A stretch of 64,000 bases of DNA from Aselliscus stoliczkanus (Eukaryota; Chordata; Mammalia; Chiroptera; Hipposideridae), in assembly GCA_033961575.1 (NCBI GenBank), contig CM066740.1:61883213-61947212 (forward strand), written 5' to 3'. Below the pieces are notes generated by a model. The model searched no databases and was not told the origin of the DNA. It saw nothing but the letters and a program-made list of their open reading frames with translations. The translations under genes and the position numbers were made by a program. Below, in pieces: positions 33,007 to 44,740 of the stretch. Each line of letters starts with the position of its first letter. The first letter of the stretch is position 1.

Positions 33007-33840
33007 ATGTTTTCTTTTTTTCTTTTTCTTAAAGAAGCCCCTGTAACATTTCTTGTAATACTGCTTTGGTGGTGATGAACTCCTTCAGCTTTTTCTTGTC
33101 TGGGAAGCTCTCTGATTCTTTGTCCTTTGATTCTAAATAATAGCTTTCCTGGGTAGAGTAATCTTGGTTGTAGGTCTTTGCTTTTCATCACTCCCTTCGG
33201 GCCTGCAAAGTTTCTGTAGAGAAATCAGCTGCCAGTCTTATTGGAGTTTCCCTGTTAGGTAACTAACTGCTTTTAAGATTCTCTCTTTGCCTTCAACCTC
33301 TGGCATTTTAATTGTGATGTGACTTGGAGTGGGCCTCTTTGGGTTCATTTTTTTGGGGACTCTCTGTACTTCGTGGGCTTCTATGTCTATTTCCTTTACC
33401 AGGTTAGGGAAGTTGTCCATCATTATTTCTTCAAATAGGTTTTCAATCCTTTGCTCTCTCTCTTCTCCTTTTGGTACCCCTATGATGTGAATATTGTTAT
33501 GCTTGATGTAGTCCCAGAGGCCCCTTAAACTGTTTTCATTTTCTTCGATCCTTTTTGCTTTTCTTTTTGGGTGTTTTCTTCTACCTTATTTTCTAAATCA
33601 CTGATTCCATCCTGTGTTTCATCTAATCTACTGTTGACTCTAATATAGTCTTCACTTCCGACTGTTATTTCTTCTGTTTTCTGTCTCCATTTTTCTGTTT
33701 CCTGTCTCTTGTTGAAGTTCTCACTGAGATCATTGAACATCCTTATAAATAGTGTTTTGAACTCTGCATCTGGTAGATTGTTTTGTCTCCATTTTTTTAG
33801 TTCTATTTTTGGAACACTGTTTTATTCTTTCATTTGGGAC
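33005..33840 (-). pseudogene. L1 ORF1 remnant
   Basis: Three out-of-frame pieces in order. A coiled-coil-like part at 33525-33740 has FNDLSENFNKRQETEKWRQK and ISDLENKVEENTQ. An RRM-like part at 33238-33423 has a KRPTPSHITIKMPEVEGKER block. A C-terminal part at 33003-33191 has LQPRLLYPGKLLFRIKGQ. ORF1p is the RNA-binding trimer protein of L1. Frameshifts and stops prevent a full product. Confidence 0.8.
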
Positions 33841-35300
33841 ATGTTTCTTTGTCTTTCCAGTTTGGCTGCCTGCCTGTGTTTGTTTCTATGTGTGATATAG
33901 AACTTCTTTGTCGCCCAGTTTTGGTAAAGTGACTTTATGTAGTAGGTCTGCTGTGGGACCCAGTAGCACATTCTCCTTGGTCACCTCAGCCAGATGCTCC
34001 AGGTGTGCCATGTATGTGCCCTCCCATGTAGTTGAACCTTGGTTGCTGTTGACATGTCAATGGGAGGAATTGCCCCTTAGGCTAATTGGTAGTGAGGACT
34101 GACCATGAATACAACAGAGGAGCTGTTGTGCATGGGCTGACCCTATGGAGCAAGATTTGCTTCAGCAGAGCTCTGGTATCTGCCCAATCTGCCTTTAGGT
34201 ATGTCATCTGCAGAGGCAGCTGGGAGGTACTCCGGCTCAGTCTGAAGTTGGAGAGACCCTGCTGCAGGCCAAGTTCAGCCACAACTTATGCCCTGCCTGG
34301 GGCCACATGGAGTAAGCCACAAAGCAATCCACACATGACCACCATCTGTATGGGCTTGGAGGTGCCTGGGAGAAGCTGAGCTGCAAAGTGAGTCCAGCTG
34401 TCACTAGTACCCAGCTTGGAGCTGCTTATCAAGTGGTATAGGACATGCTGAAGCCAAATGCTGCTTGTTTGGGTTTTGTGAACCTTGAGAGATTTTAGGA
34501 AAGTCCAAAGCATGAAACAAAATAGGCCATTTGTATGGAAAATCCACTGGAAGCAGTTTGGGTGCCCACAAGTTGGGAGGAGCAGGATCTCAGGGAATCA
34601 CCAGGGTGGGGTGAGGTTAGCTAGATTGATCAAGACTTAGATATGGCAGTCACCTGTGTCTGCACCCTGAGTTGGGGGAAGGCTCAACAAAAGAACTATG
34701 CCTTCTGTCAGCACTTCTGTCTGGAGGAAAGCTGCTCCTACATCCCTCACCCCGAAACCAGACAATTCACTTCCTCCCCATATGTCCTTGATGCCTTTTG
34801 AGCTGCTGCCCCAGTGCTGGAGCTCAGAGCAAGTGAGTCTGTCAGCGAGTAAGTCTGTGCATGGTCCCTTTAGGAGGAATACCTGGGACTCTAGCAGTCC
34901 TCTGTCTCACTCGGCCACAATCTCCACTGGTTTTCACAGCCAGAAGTTGTGGGGACTTCTCTTCCCAGCACTGGAGCCTTGGGATGGGGAGCCCGGTGTG
35001 GGGCTGGGACTCCTCAGTACCCAGGGGACAATTCCACAGCCAAGATATCCCTCCCGATTTTTAAGTGCCACACATGGGTGTGGGACCAGCCTATTCTGTG
35101 TCTCTGTCCCTCTTACCAGTCTCGACATGGCTTCTTCCATAGATTATTAATTGTAGGACTTCTGTTCAGCTAGACTTCAGGTGATTTTCATTGATGGTTA
35201 TTCTGTAGTTTGGTTGTAATTCTGATGTGGTTATGAGAGGATGAAACCACAACAAATATAACCACAGCATTTTCCTACTCTGCCTACTTGACCAGCTAAT

Positions 35301-36535
35301 GGTTGGACTGTATTTTAAAATATTCTTTCTGAGTTTAATATTTCTGTTAACACTTGTCTACATTAACTGATATCTTCTATTAGTGCTTTCAAAAACAATT
35401 TACCATGAATAGTGAAATCTGCTTTTATTTTAAATCAAAGTGAATAAATATTTTCCATTAAGATACCTTTATATGCATGTTATTTAAGGTAAATTCAACA
35501 AAGATTAAGAACGATCCTAAATTGCAACCTATTTGGTATTATACTTCATGGCAGGAGCAAAAAGGTAAAATATCAACCAAAGTGAAGATTCTACTATGTT
35601 TTCTTGTAAGGCTGATAGAATTCCATTTTTTTTTAAATGAATTTAAGGATATGATGATAATATGAAAAACCCTTTGATGTTAAGGCTGGATCCCAAGCAA
35701 TATAAGGATCAAATTTGTACACCAGTTCTGTATTTTGGGAGGGCATATTCTGGAAGGCATACATTATTTTAGGAGCTAGAAATTCAGAAACAACTAAAAT
35801 GGCAAGTGAGGTTTCATAGTACTGGAAAAATAATTTGAATAGTTCACATCTATTTTTCTGAAAACGTGGTCATGAGAACAGAAAAAAAGTACAAAAGGTC
35901 TTTGCTGTATACTTCTGAACATTCTGTGCTGCCACGATAAAACATGTCATTAAGACATTTCTCTTATTCATACTTTGACAATTTGAGCATATGGAGAAAA
36001 TCACTCTAATTAATGGGAAAGCTCAAAAAGTCACAATAATATTAAAGGTAAAGATGTAAGTTACATATGCCTCTGTCTTCTCACAGATTTATCAGGCTAA
36101 GAAGAATTAATCAGACAAAAATGAAAACTATTCAATTAGAGGTCTGTGTAGCATTTTTAACTCTCATCAAAGGTCACTCAACCAATTTACAATGCCAGCA
36201 TGTTTGTTTGCTAAATCGCCTGGGCATATTTCTGGTATGTCAAGGGTCCTTTCTGTCCTTTCTTCTTCAACTCAGAGGGCAAACAAGATAACTCATTTTT
36301 TCTTAGCAGAGGGGTTTGCTCTGTTCCCAAACATCCTTGCATCCCTGTATGTACCTCTCCCTCTATAGCTCATGGCCTGATAGTATATTCCAGGTTTATC
36401 TTTAGAGAGTCTCCCTTATTGGACATCAGCATTTCAAGAGCTAGGGGTTCAACCAAAGTATATTGGTTTGCTCTGATACACTGACTAAAACCATTGATCT
36501 GATCGACTGTGACCAACTGTATGTTTTTCTTGGTC
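35301..36535. other. Unassigned AT-rich sequence
   Basis: No repeat or exon recognised. Looks unique. Confidence 0.4.
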
Positions 36536-36538
36536 TTC

Positions 36539-36671
36539 AAAAGATGAAAATGGGGCCGGCCGAGTGGCGCAGTGGTTAAGCGCTGGCTTGGGAAGCTAGC
36601 GACCCCAGTTCGGGTCCCACATATGAGGGCCTGTGACACTGCCCTCAAAAAAAAAAAAAAAGATGAAGAAT
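36539..36671 (+). mobile_element. Short tRNA-headed SINE
   Basis: Body from 36553: GGGCCGGCCGAGTGGCGCAG, box B GTTCGGGTCCC, A-tail to about 36660. Flanks AAAAGATGAAAA and AAAAGATGAAGA are a TSD of about 11 bases with one mismatch. Confidence 0.9.
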
Positions 36672-37330
36672 AGCAAGCAGAAAAAAGAAGAAAATGGGAA
36701 TGAGAGAAAGAATGAAGACAAGAGGGAGGCTATGGTCGCAGAGTGGCAATACCTAAAAACATTGAAATTGACTGTATGGTACATGCCTGCATGTGTCGTC
36801 ATTCACAGCAGGCATTCTGAGTTCACATACTCATATTACTTGTGCCACATGCCATATTTTGTGCTATATTTAAACCGTGCCTAGTGGAAAACTATAGAGT
36901 TGTCGTGATCTAAGAGAAATCGACTTCCATGAGAACAAACCAGCCCTCTCATAGGCACAAATGTCTAATTCTGATTGTGATAGGAAGACCCCAGCTCAAC
37001 CTCAACCAACCCTCCTCCTTGGTCAGCTGTTCAAAATATCCCTAAAGCTTTGAAATCTTACATATTTTGCAACCACTTCAAGTAGGTTCATCTTTTGTTC
37101 ATGATACCTAATGCAATGCTGCATTATTACATTAATACTAGTCTGTTGAAAATAATTAACAATAAGTTGGTTTCTAATGATACCAATTATTGATAAAATA
37201 TCTGAACCTCTTTTGAAGAAAAAGGTTACCACATTTAAACAGAACAACGAAATGGGATGAGTATATGGCCAATGCATTCATTTTGGTTTTTTCCCATTAA
37301 TGATACTGATAAATTACAGTTTGACAGCAT
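36672..37330. other. Unassigned AT-rich sequence
   Basis: 36660-36720 is purine-rich. 37110-37200 is rich in TAAT motifs. No gene or named repeat. Confidence 0.4.
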
Positions 37331-37334
37331 TTCA

Positions 37335-37485
37335 CAGCTTACAAAGTAATCGCCCATGCATGATTTCATTTGTGCCTCACAGCAACCCTGTAAGAGAAAC
37401 ATTATGCCCGTTTTTCTTATGTGGGTATGCAAGCTGCCCAAGTGCACAGAATTAGTAAGTGGAAAGTCATATGCTCAAATCTACG
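37335..37485 (-). mobile_element. MIR-like SINE
   Basis: TTTCATTTGTGCCTCACAGC, AACCCTGTAAGAGAAACATT and GCACAGAATTAGTAAGTGG follow the reverse MIR order. Confidence 0.6.
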
Positions 37486-38308
37486 GCTTCCTAATTCCAT
37501 TCCCAGTCCTTCCTCCCTCCCAGCAGAGCAAGGCCCACTGACTGTTGAAGCCAAATAACTGCATGAGGCTGGGCGTGAGTCACCTTGGCCCTGGAATTCA
37601 CAGGAGCACGTTCTGTTCACACCATGGAACTTTGTACTTACTGATACATTGCACTTGTAAGAACTATATCATCTGAAAGCTTGGGGCTCCACGAACAATG
37701 TAGGTCCCTCTAGGTACCTGACTCCTGACATGATAACCAAAGCACAAGCAACAGGGGCCCATTTTGTCTCAATGCATATCGTTTACTTTGGTAATATGAC
37801 TACAGTAAGTAGATGCCATAAAGGAATTTCACAGCTGTGAGTGGGAGCTATGAGTACTGGAAATGAAAAAATCAAATGTCATCTTAACAATTCCCTTCTA
37901 AACAATCAGGAAGGTGTTTGGAAGTGAACACATAGCTCTGCTTTTAAATGGTCCAATTCTCCATAAACACATAATTTTATTAATTGTCCACATGGCTGGA
38001 CTGGTCTAGCAATGCCAACCAACCACAATGGGACTGACTCTCCCCACTAAATGCACTGTACTCAGTAGGCATGGAACTCAAGGAAGGAGGATAAAAGACT
38101 TCTGGGTGACAGGAAACCTCTAGAAGCCTCTTATCCCTTCCAGGAGCCCCTCAAAGACACAGCCTGTAAAATCACCCAAGACTCCTCATCGCTTACCAGA
38201 GAGGATGGCAAAACCTCTCAGCTGGGGGAAGAGAACTAACACATACGATGAAGGTGCTGTTGGTAATCACTGCTTTTCTAAAATAATGGTGTTAAGCATC
38301 AGAAAAAG
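37486..38308. other. Unassigned sequence
   Basis: No repeat, exon or RNA gene recognised before the TG array. Confidence 0.4.
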
Positions 38309-38311
38309 TGA

Positions 38312-39429
38312 GTGTGTGTGTGTGGTGTGTGTGTGGTGTATATGTGTGTGTGTGGTGTGTGTGGTGTGTGTGTGTGGTGTGTGTGTGGTGCATGTGTGGT
38401 GTGTGTGGTGTGTCTGTGTGTGTGTCTGTGTGTCTGGTGTGTGTGTGGTGTGTGTGGTGTGTCTGTGTGTGTGTCTGTGTGTGTGGTGTGTGTGGTATGT
38501 GTGGTGTATGTGTGTGTGTGGTGTGTGGGCGGTGCGTGTGTGTGTGGTGTGTGTGTGGTGTGTGTCTGTGTGTGTGGTGTGGTGCATGTGTAGTGTGTGT
38601 GTGGTGTGTATGTGGTTGTGTGGTGTGTGTGTGTGTCTGTGTGTGTGTGTGGTGTGTGTGTGGTGTGTGTCTGTGTGTGTGGTGTGTGTGTGTGTGATGT
38701 GTGTGGTGTGTGTGGCCTGTGTGTGTCTGGTGTCTGTGGCGTGTATGGCATGTGTGGCGTGTGGTGTGTGTGGCGTGTGTGACGTGTGTGGTGTGTGTGG
38801 TATGTGTGCATGTGTGTGCATGTGTGTGGTGTGTGTGTGGTGTGTGTGCATTTGTGTGATGTGTGTGCATGTGTGAGTGATGTGTGTGCGTGTGTGTGGT
38901 GTGTGTGGTGCGTGTGTGTGTGGTGTTTGTGTGGTGTGTGTGTGTGGTGTGTGGTGTGTGTCTGTGTGTGTGTGGTGTGTGCGTGTGGTGTGTGTGCGGT
39001 GCGCGTATGTGTGGTGTGCGTGTGTGTGTGGGGGATGTGTGTGTTTTGTGTGGTGTGTGTGGTGTTTGTGTGGTGTGTGTGTGGCGTGTGTGTGGGTGTA
39101 TGCATATTGTGTGTGGTGTGTGTGTGGTGTGTGTGTGGTGTGTCTGTGGTATGTGTGTGGCGTGTGTGTGATGTGTGGTGTGTGTGGTGTGTGTGCATGT
39201 GTGTGGTGTGTGTGCGTGTGTAGGGTGTGTTTGGTGTGTGTGTGGTGTGTGTGCGTATGTGTTGTGGTGCGTATGTGTGGTGTGTGTGTGCGTGTGTGTG
39301 GTGTGTGTGGTGTGTGTGGTGTGTGTGGTGTGTGTGCGCGTGTGTGATGTGGTGCGTATGTGTGGTGTGTGTGTGCGTGTGTGTGGTGTGTGTGCATGTG
39401 GGGGGGTGTATGTGCACATGCACACACAC
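38312..39429. repeat. 1.1-kb imperfect (TG)n array
   Basis: Nearly every base belongs to TG/GTGG-type units (recurring TGTGTGTGGTGTG) with scattered C, A and CG variants. It produces spurious open frames of up to 429 codons, Cys-Val rich on one strand and His-Thr rich on the other. At the right end (about 39410-39429) it flips to CA, giving TGTGCACATGCACACACA. Alternating purine-pyrimidine DNA of this kind can adopt Z-DNA. There is no coding signal. Confidence 0.97.
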
Positions 39430-39565
39430 TTAAAGAACTTGCTGTTAGAGAGAAAGTTTTGGATATGTTTTGTTATGCAGAGCAGTTTCTTATGGCACAG
39501 AGTGCCATTTCTGTTTTGAAAGTTCATATTAGTCTGAATCTCTCTTTTATTTTTTAATAGCAAGG
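39430..39565. other. Unassigned flank
   Basis: Ordinary AT-rich sequence after the array. Confidence 0.4.
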
Positions 39566-39567
39566 TA

Positions 39568-39672
39568 CATTTGTAGCTCACAGTATCACTTTACAGATAG
39601 TAGCTCTGAAGGACAAAAAGGTTACCTGGCTTAATTGTAGTCACATACTAGCAACCTCAGCCCTTAATTTTG
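39568..39672 (-). mobile_element. MIR fragment
   Basis: TATCACTTTACAGATAGTAG then AAAAGGTTACCTGGCTTAAT is a reverse MIR layout, diverged. Confidence 0.4.
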
Positions 39673-40080
39673 CTGTCACGGGGAATTGGTAGGCGGGCAG
39701 CTCTCGAGGGCTAGCTCTTGCTTTCTGTCCCACTGCACAGCTTCGGGCTCACAGTGCCAGTAATGACTCAGAGGGCATGGCTATTCTCTGCACTTTGGTG
39801 AATCTTCTCGCTCCTCTAAACCTGTTCAATGCTGGCTCTTCGAATTTCAGAATGCGATGAGGCAGGGACTCCAGGAGTCATGGCTGGAAGCTCCCGAGTC
39901 ACGTAGTACAGAAAAAAACCTCGTGGAAATGTGTAACCTCAAACTGGTTGTATTTAACTTTTCTAAGCCTTGACTTCCGAACCCTAAAACCGAAGCTAAC
40001 AGTAGCTGTGACTCGGCTGAGTAACGTTATCCATGCAGCTGTGACACGGCCCTCCGGGCCCTGCACACCTGACTCGCCCT
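39673..40080. other. Unassigned sequence
   Basis: Moderate GC; nothing recognised. Confidence 0.35.
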
Positions 40081-40084
40081 GCCG

Positions 40085-40311
40085 CTGCCCCCCTGGTTTG
40101 CTCCCCCAGGATAATTCCCCCCTCTCACTCTGCTCCAGGTACCGTCTCGGCTCCTTACTGGTCCTTATGCCAAGTTTACTGGCCTTACGGGGCCTTAGCA
40201 TTTGCTGCTCCAGTGCCTGGAACCCTCATCCGCTGATGTCGACGTGGCTCGCCTGGACCTCTTTGGAGGGCCCTTGCTCAAATGCTACATTATCAGAGAA
40301 TCTTACTGTGG
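40085..40311 (+). mobile_element. L2 LINE 3' part, left of MLT1
   Basis: TTTGCTGCTCCAGTGCCTGG, ACCTCTTTGGAGGGCCCTTG then CTCAAATGCTACATTATCAG is the L2 3' region. It is interrupted by the LTR at 40312. Confidence 0.65.
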
Positions 40312-40775
40312 TAGGTAGAATAATGCATCCCCACCACAACCACCACCAAAGGTGGTGGTCTCCTGTTCCTTGGAACCTGTGAATATGTTACCTTGCTTGG
40401 CACAAAAAGATTCTGCAACTGTGATTAAGTTAAGCATGTCACGATGAGATTATCCTGGACTATCCAAGTGGGCCCAGTATAATCAATCACAGGGTCCTTA
40501 TAAGAAGGACCAGTGAGACAGAGACACTACACTGCTGGCTTTGAATATGGAGATGGACCGCCAAGAATGCAGGCGCCTCTAGAAGCAGAAAAGTGCAAGG
40601 AAATGGATTCTCCCCTAGGCAGCTAGAAAGAATGCAGCCCTGCTGATCCATTTTAGACTCTGACCTCCAGAACTAGAAGATAATAAATTTGTGTTATTTT
40701 ATACCACTATGTAACTCGTTCTCATTTGTGGTAACTTGTTCCAGCAGCAATAGGAAACAAACGAACATTCTCTCA
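40312..40775 (+). mobile_element. MaLR LTR (MLT1-like)
   Basis: GAACCTGTGAATATGTTACC, GCAACTGTGATTAAGTTAAG, GATTATCCTGGACTATCC, GGGTCCTTATAAGAAGGACC, GAAATGGATTCTCCCC and AGATAATAAATTTGTGTTAT are MLT1 landmarks, full length in order. No internal sequence, so probably a solo LTR inside L2. Confidence 0.8.
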
Positions 40776-40784
40776 CTCTGTGCA

Positions 40785-41035
40785 TACAGTTGCTCACATC
40801 TCTGCCCCCATACCCATCACTTTCTGTTCTGCTTACCCCGCTGTTCTTGCTCTCATAGCACTGGATCATAACCTGACAGGCTTATTCGTCTGTCTTCTGT
40901 CTCACCTTACTAGAATGCAGCCTCCATCAGAGAGTCGTCTTTGTTTTACTCACTGTTTTGTCTTTTAATCTGAGAAGTGCCTAGCATATAATAGGTGCTC
41001 AACAAATAATTTTTGGATGAATAAAGAACCCAGCA
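40785..41035 (+). mobile_element. L2 LINE 3' end, right of MLT1
   Basis: ACTAGAATGCAGCCTCCATC then TGCCTAGCATATAATAGGTG and CTCAACAAATAATTTTTGGA is the L2 3' terminus. It completes the element started at 40085. Confidence 0.75.
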
Positions 41036-41880
41036 TGGAGTAATCCCTCCACAACTGTTCGAAATTGACTACACGTTGGCCAGGGCAGGCTGCTCAGCGG
41101 TGAGCTGCAGGCTAATTCTACCTTCCCCAGGAGTTCCGGGTGTGCCTGGCATGCTGCTCCTCTGGCCCTCAGCTGGCAAGTGGAGCCACTGTGAGCATCT
41201 GCCCAAGATTCCGTACGAGTGATATCGTGTCCTATATGTGGCAGAATGGGTAAAGACTTTGTAAGGCGTGTTGGAGGGCATCGACAATGACCACCCTGCA
41301 AAATCAGGGCTGTATTTTGGAGACATGGGAATTCTAGAACATAGTTGTATACTGAGTATGAAGTAACCATTAGTTTGAAGGTGGTGCCAACGGATAGCCC
41401 ACTGTCACTGTGGATCCATCTTTAGGTTGTGAGTGACTTCCTGGAGTAGAATGCCTACTACTGATAGTCATCATGAACTCAGAAGATAGGACCTCGTCCG
41501 TGGCTCCCTCTGGGCTCTGCTGTGCCCTTCCACTGGATGCCCACACCTGCCTCCTCACTGGCCACCCACATTTCTTGGCTTGCAAGGTGCTCTCTTTCAC
41601 CTATTTTGACCAACAATTTCAAACAGTTCCCCATCACTGATGTATGACAGTCTCTTTTTTGACTTTTTTCTTATTATCTCAAGGTTGCAGGATTATGATT
41701 CCTCATTAGCCATTTCATTTGCCTTAGTCTTTTTATTGTCACAGGAAGAGCTGACTGCTCTAATAATTAGGACTGTTCATTCCTAGAATTTGCTAAACCA
41801 AACGTCTATGCTGATGATGAGTGTGCTTTTGGAGAAATGGGGCTCATGACATTAAAGCTTCTATTTTGATTGCCTTATCA
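41036..41880. other. Unassigned sequence
   Basis: GC-richer at 41060-41200 and 41480-41590. Overlapping frames on both strands without recognisable domain. Confidence 0.4.
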
Positions 41881-41884
41881 CCTA

Positions 41885-42355
41885 TTGATCTATTAATTCA
41901 ATAAATAGTTATTAAGCAGCTACTACATGCTAGGCCCAAGGCATAAACAGAAAACAAACAGACACTGTCTCTGCCATAATGAACATTACAGCACACGAAT
42001 CTATTAGACTGACAACAAACGGCAAGCATGTTGAGTTTACAAAGGAGAACACAAGGATTCTAGATGAACATAAACCAACTCAGTTTCCAACAGTTGTTTA
42101 ATGAGTGGCTGCTATGCATGAAGGATATTTTTTAGGTGCTGGGGATTCTACAGTGAGTAAGACTAGCAAAGTTCCTGACCTAGTAGGATTTGCAATCTAA
42201 AAGGGAAAATAGAACCAATAAATAAACAGATGAATAATATAATGTCAGAGAATGATAAGTGCTATGAAGTAAGAAGGACGAAAGAAATAGTGAGTTGACA
42301 ATTGCAGAAAGCTATTCTGAGGGGATGACATCTGAGCTGGCCTCTTAACTTATGG
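41885..42355 (+). mobile_element. L2-type LINE fragment
   Basis: AATAAATAGTTATTAAGCAGC, CTACTACATGCTAGGCCC, then a second similar block TGGCTGCTATGCATGAAGG, GATTCTACAGTGAGTAAGAC, AATGATAAGTGCTATGAAGT, GAGGGGATGACATCTGAGCTG. The order fits L2. Confidence 0.65.
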
Positions 42356-43080
42356 AACCAGCCTCATCGTATCTACCAGGCTGCATGGGGAGCAGCCCCC
42401 AGAACTGGAGGAACAGTCAGAGATGTTCCCGATTTTCAGGCTGACTTGCAATGCCTGTGCCATCACCAGTTTGACAGGCCTTCTGCACAACCCGGAAATA
42501 CTATTCATGTTCCCATTTAACACTCTGGAGCTTGTTGAGTCCTTTGATGCTCAAACAGTAATCACACAGTAATTGACTACAAAGAGCCATGGGATATGTT
42601 TTTAAAAATCAACAGCTATCAGACAAGACAGGGAAGTTAATTCAGAGGAAAAAAATAAGAACTAAATCTGGGTATACAGAGGGCTTATATGAGATGTCAA
42701 ATGTTCATGTACTGGCCAGCTTCTAGCCAAGCAAATTTCTCTCGTGCCCATTTGAGGGTAATACTGAGTGTGTGTAATCATTGGCAAGAGAGCGCTGTGA
42801 TGAACAAGCAATGGGTTTCAGGTTGACCAGAGAATAGATATGTGTTGAGTTTATACTATGAGAGTAGCTATAGGTTCGGCAGCTCAAACCTGGAACCTGG
42901 AGGCTTTTTCTCCTGTTGCTTTTCTCCACTTAAAATGTCCTTTTATACCTTGTACCACTGGCTAGCTCTATTTATGCGTCAGTCTCCAAGACAGACATCA
43001 CCTCTTATAGGCCCTTATCTGAGCAATGCCCCCCAACCAAAATCAGGTTCATTACTCCCTCCTACGTGATACATTCTAGG
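42356..43080. other. Unassigned sequence
   Basis: No exon or named repeat recognised. Confidence 0.4.
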
Positions 43081-43084
43081 CTTC

Positions 43085-43190
43085 TATACGCCTGCGTTTT
43101 TGCTCTTACCAGCATGGATTGTAACTATTTGATTTTATATCTTCTTGTGAGAGGGACTGTGTTTTATTCATCTCCATATTCCCCATGCCT
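43085..43190 (+). mobile_element. L2-like 3' fragment
   Basis: GAGAGGGACTGTGTTTTATTC then ATCTCCATATTCCCCATGCC resembles the L2 3' block. Confidence 0.45.
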
Positions 43191-43192
43191 TG

Positions 43193-43382
43193 CCCAGTGT
43201 TTCCCCAAGTTCTCCGATGATAAGAATCACCTGGGGGATACTTGGTAAATTATCTGGATTATCTGACTCCTCCCTGGAAATTCTGATTCAGTAATTCTGG
43301 GTTAAGACCTACAAATCTATTGTTCTAACAAGCATTCCAGGTGATTCTTATCATCAGGCAAGACTGGGAAATACTGAACCAG
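43193..43382. mobile_element. hAT-type palindromic MER
   Basis: CAGTGTTTCCCCAAGTTCTC at the left, AAGAATCACCTGGGGGATAC, and at the right CAGGTGATTCTTATCATC then GACTGGGAAATACTG form an imperfect inverted repeat, as in hAT-Charlie non-autonomous elements. Confidence 0.6.
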
Positions 43383-43674
43383 CATGTAGGAACACTAACA
43401 AAATGTAATTGAGTGAATTAAAAACTACAGGTGAACAGAACTTTCTCTTCTCCTTTAGATCTCTCTGATCTAAAGGATACTTAACATAGTATTCCAAAAA
43501 ATATTTGTCAGCTTTGGCTTCTAATTTTATTATAACTAGGGAAAAGCAAAAATGATGAATCGTTCTACCTCCCTGGACATGAGTAAAGTAAATTAAGAAA
43601 TGAACAAATATACTGACAGCTGCTGATGATAATGTTACCATTTACCAGCCATTCATTCACACTTTGTACAGTAA

Positions 43675-43858
43675 ACAGTGCTTCTTAACTGGGTGACCTT
43701 GCTCACAGGGAATACTTGTCTGGGGATATTTGGTTCTCATGGCTAGAGAGGTGCTACCAACATCTGAAAGGTCGAGACCAGGGATGCTTCTAAACATCTT
43801 ACAATGCGCAGGACCGCCACCCTAAATGTCCATAGTGTTGAGGTTGAGAAACCCTACG
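43675..43858 (+). mobile_element. MER5A hAT-Charlie element
   Basis: CAGTGCTTCTTAACTGGGTG, TCTGGGGATATTTGGTTCTC, GACCAGGGATGCTTCTAAAC, ATCTTACAATGCGCAGGACC and GTTGAGGTTGAGAAACCCTA follow MER5A end to end. Confidence 0.8.
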
Positions 43859-44015
43859 TTAGACTTACCTGGAAGCTTTAAAAAAACCCAGATACTCGGG
43901 ACCCTCCCCAGACCAGTCCCCTCTGCAATTTCTAAAGGTGGGACCCAGGCATCAGCAATTTTTCCAGCTCTTCCAGGAAACTCAATATTCAACCAAGGCT
44001 GAAAACCATTTCAGA
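43859..44015. mobile_element. hAT-type MER remnant
   Basis: TTACCTGGAAGCTTTAAAAA, GACCCTCCCCAGACCAGTC and GGTGGGACCCAGGCATCAGC are the interior of a palindromic hAT MER. Confidence 0.5.
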
Positions 44016-44017
44016 AT

Positions 44018-44235
44018 GTATAGGATGCAGGAAAGAGAAGTGGATTCGGGAACTTGGTTCTAAGTATGAGGTATGTCACCTGTTATCTGGGAAATTACGC
44101 ACAGAACCTCTCAGTTTCTGTTTCTTCATCTGTAAAATAATAATAACACCTACATCAGAGGCTTATTATAGGGATTAAGAGATAATGCAAATGGCAGTGC
44201 CCTGTAACTAAATATAGGAAAGTAAGCTATCATTA
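44018..44235 (+). mobile_element. MIR SINE
   Basis: AACTTGGTTCTAAGTATGAG, TGTTTCTTCATCTGTAAAAT, ACACCTACATCAGAGGC and GATTAAGAGATAATGCAAAT follow the MIR order. Confidence 0.7.
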
Positions 44236-44738
44236 CTGCTCTCTGTGTGGGCATTGGTCCAATGGCAGAACGGGGTAAGTCACTTGCTTAAACCACAAAT
44301 ACATTCTTAAATCCAAATTCATTCTTGTATTTTTGCCTGAAATGCGTTCTACATATGCCAAAGTCAGAAAACTCATGTGCTTAGGTGAATTTTTTTATGT
44401 AATGACCCATCTTCTCCCACCCTCTGTACTTGTTCTATTTCATATGTTTGAGTTTATATAAGGTTTTAATGAAGCTATCCATCCTTATGACATTTGAAAA
44501 TAATACAGTGCGACCTGCAGTTTACTAGCTACCTACCCATGTCTAGTGACAGACCACAGTGGGGAAGTCTGTCACTGATCATGTATAGCTAAGGTTGGGG
44601 CTCAGAGCAGGACAGGCTGTAGAAGCACAGGGACCCCACATGTTTGGAGCAGCGAAGTTTCCATTGCTGCTCTGGAGCATGGCGTAAGATCAATGAGTTA
44701 AGGCTCAGAGTCTTCTAATAGCCTGTTACCTCCTAAGG
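44236..44738. other. Unassigned sequence
   Basis: No repeat or gene recognised. Confidence 0.4.
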
Positions 44739-44740
44739 CA

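Larger units (their letters stand above)
31544..35300 (-). mobile_element. L1 retrotransposon with ORF2 largely deleted
   Basis: Reverse-strand L1. From the right: a 5' UTR-like region (about 35300-33850, whose outer end resembles L1 starts), ORF1 (about 33840-33005), ORF2 N-terminal endonuclease part (33006-32820, resuming 32359-32180), then a direct jump at about 32180 to the ORF2 C-terminal region (to about 31830) and 3' UTR (to 31544). The reverse transcriptase core is missing. A long SINE (32377-32819) and an 81-bp MITE (32271-32351) sit inside it. Frames are broken, so it cannot move by itself. At about 3.2 kb of L1 sequence it is roughly half the usual 6-7 kb. Confidence 0.85.

Noticed and set aside
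31544..35300. Potentially active L1
   Set aside because: Frameshifts in ORF1, two insertions and loss of most of ORF2 rule out autonomous activity.
38312..39429. Regularly spaced repeats as a CRISPR-like array
   Set aside because: The units are degenerate TG dinucleotides without fixed repeats or unique spacers, and the DNA is mammalian.
38267..39581. Open frames of 376-429 codons, His-Thr rich on the minus strand and Cys-Val rich on the plus strand
   Set aside because: They are translations of the TG array in several frames at once. A dinucleotide-type repeat lacking stops is open by composition and not by selection.
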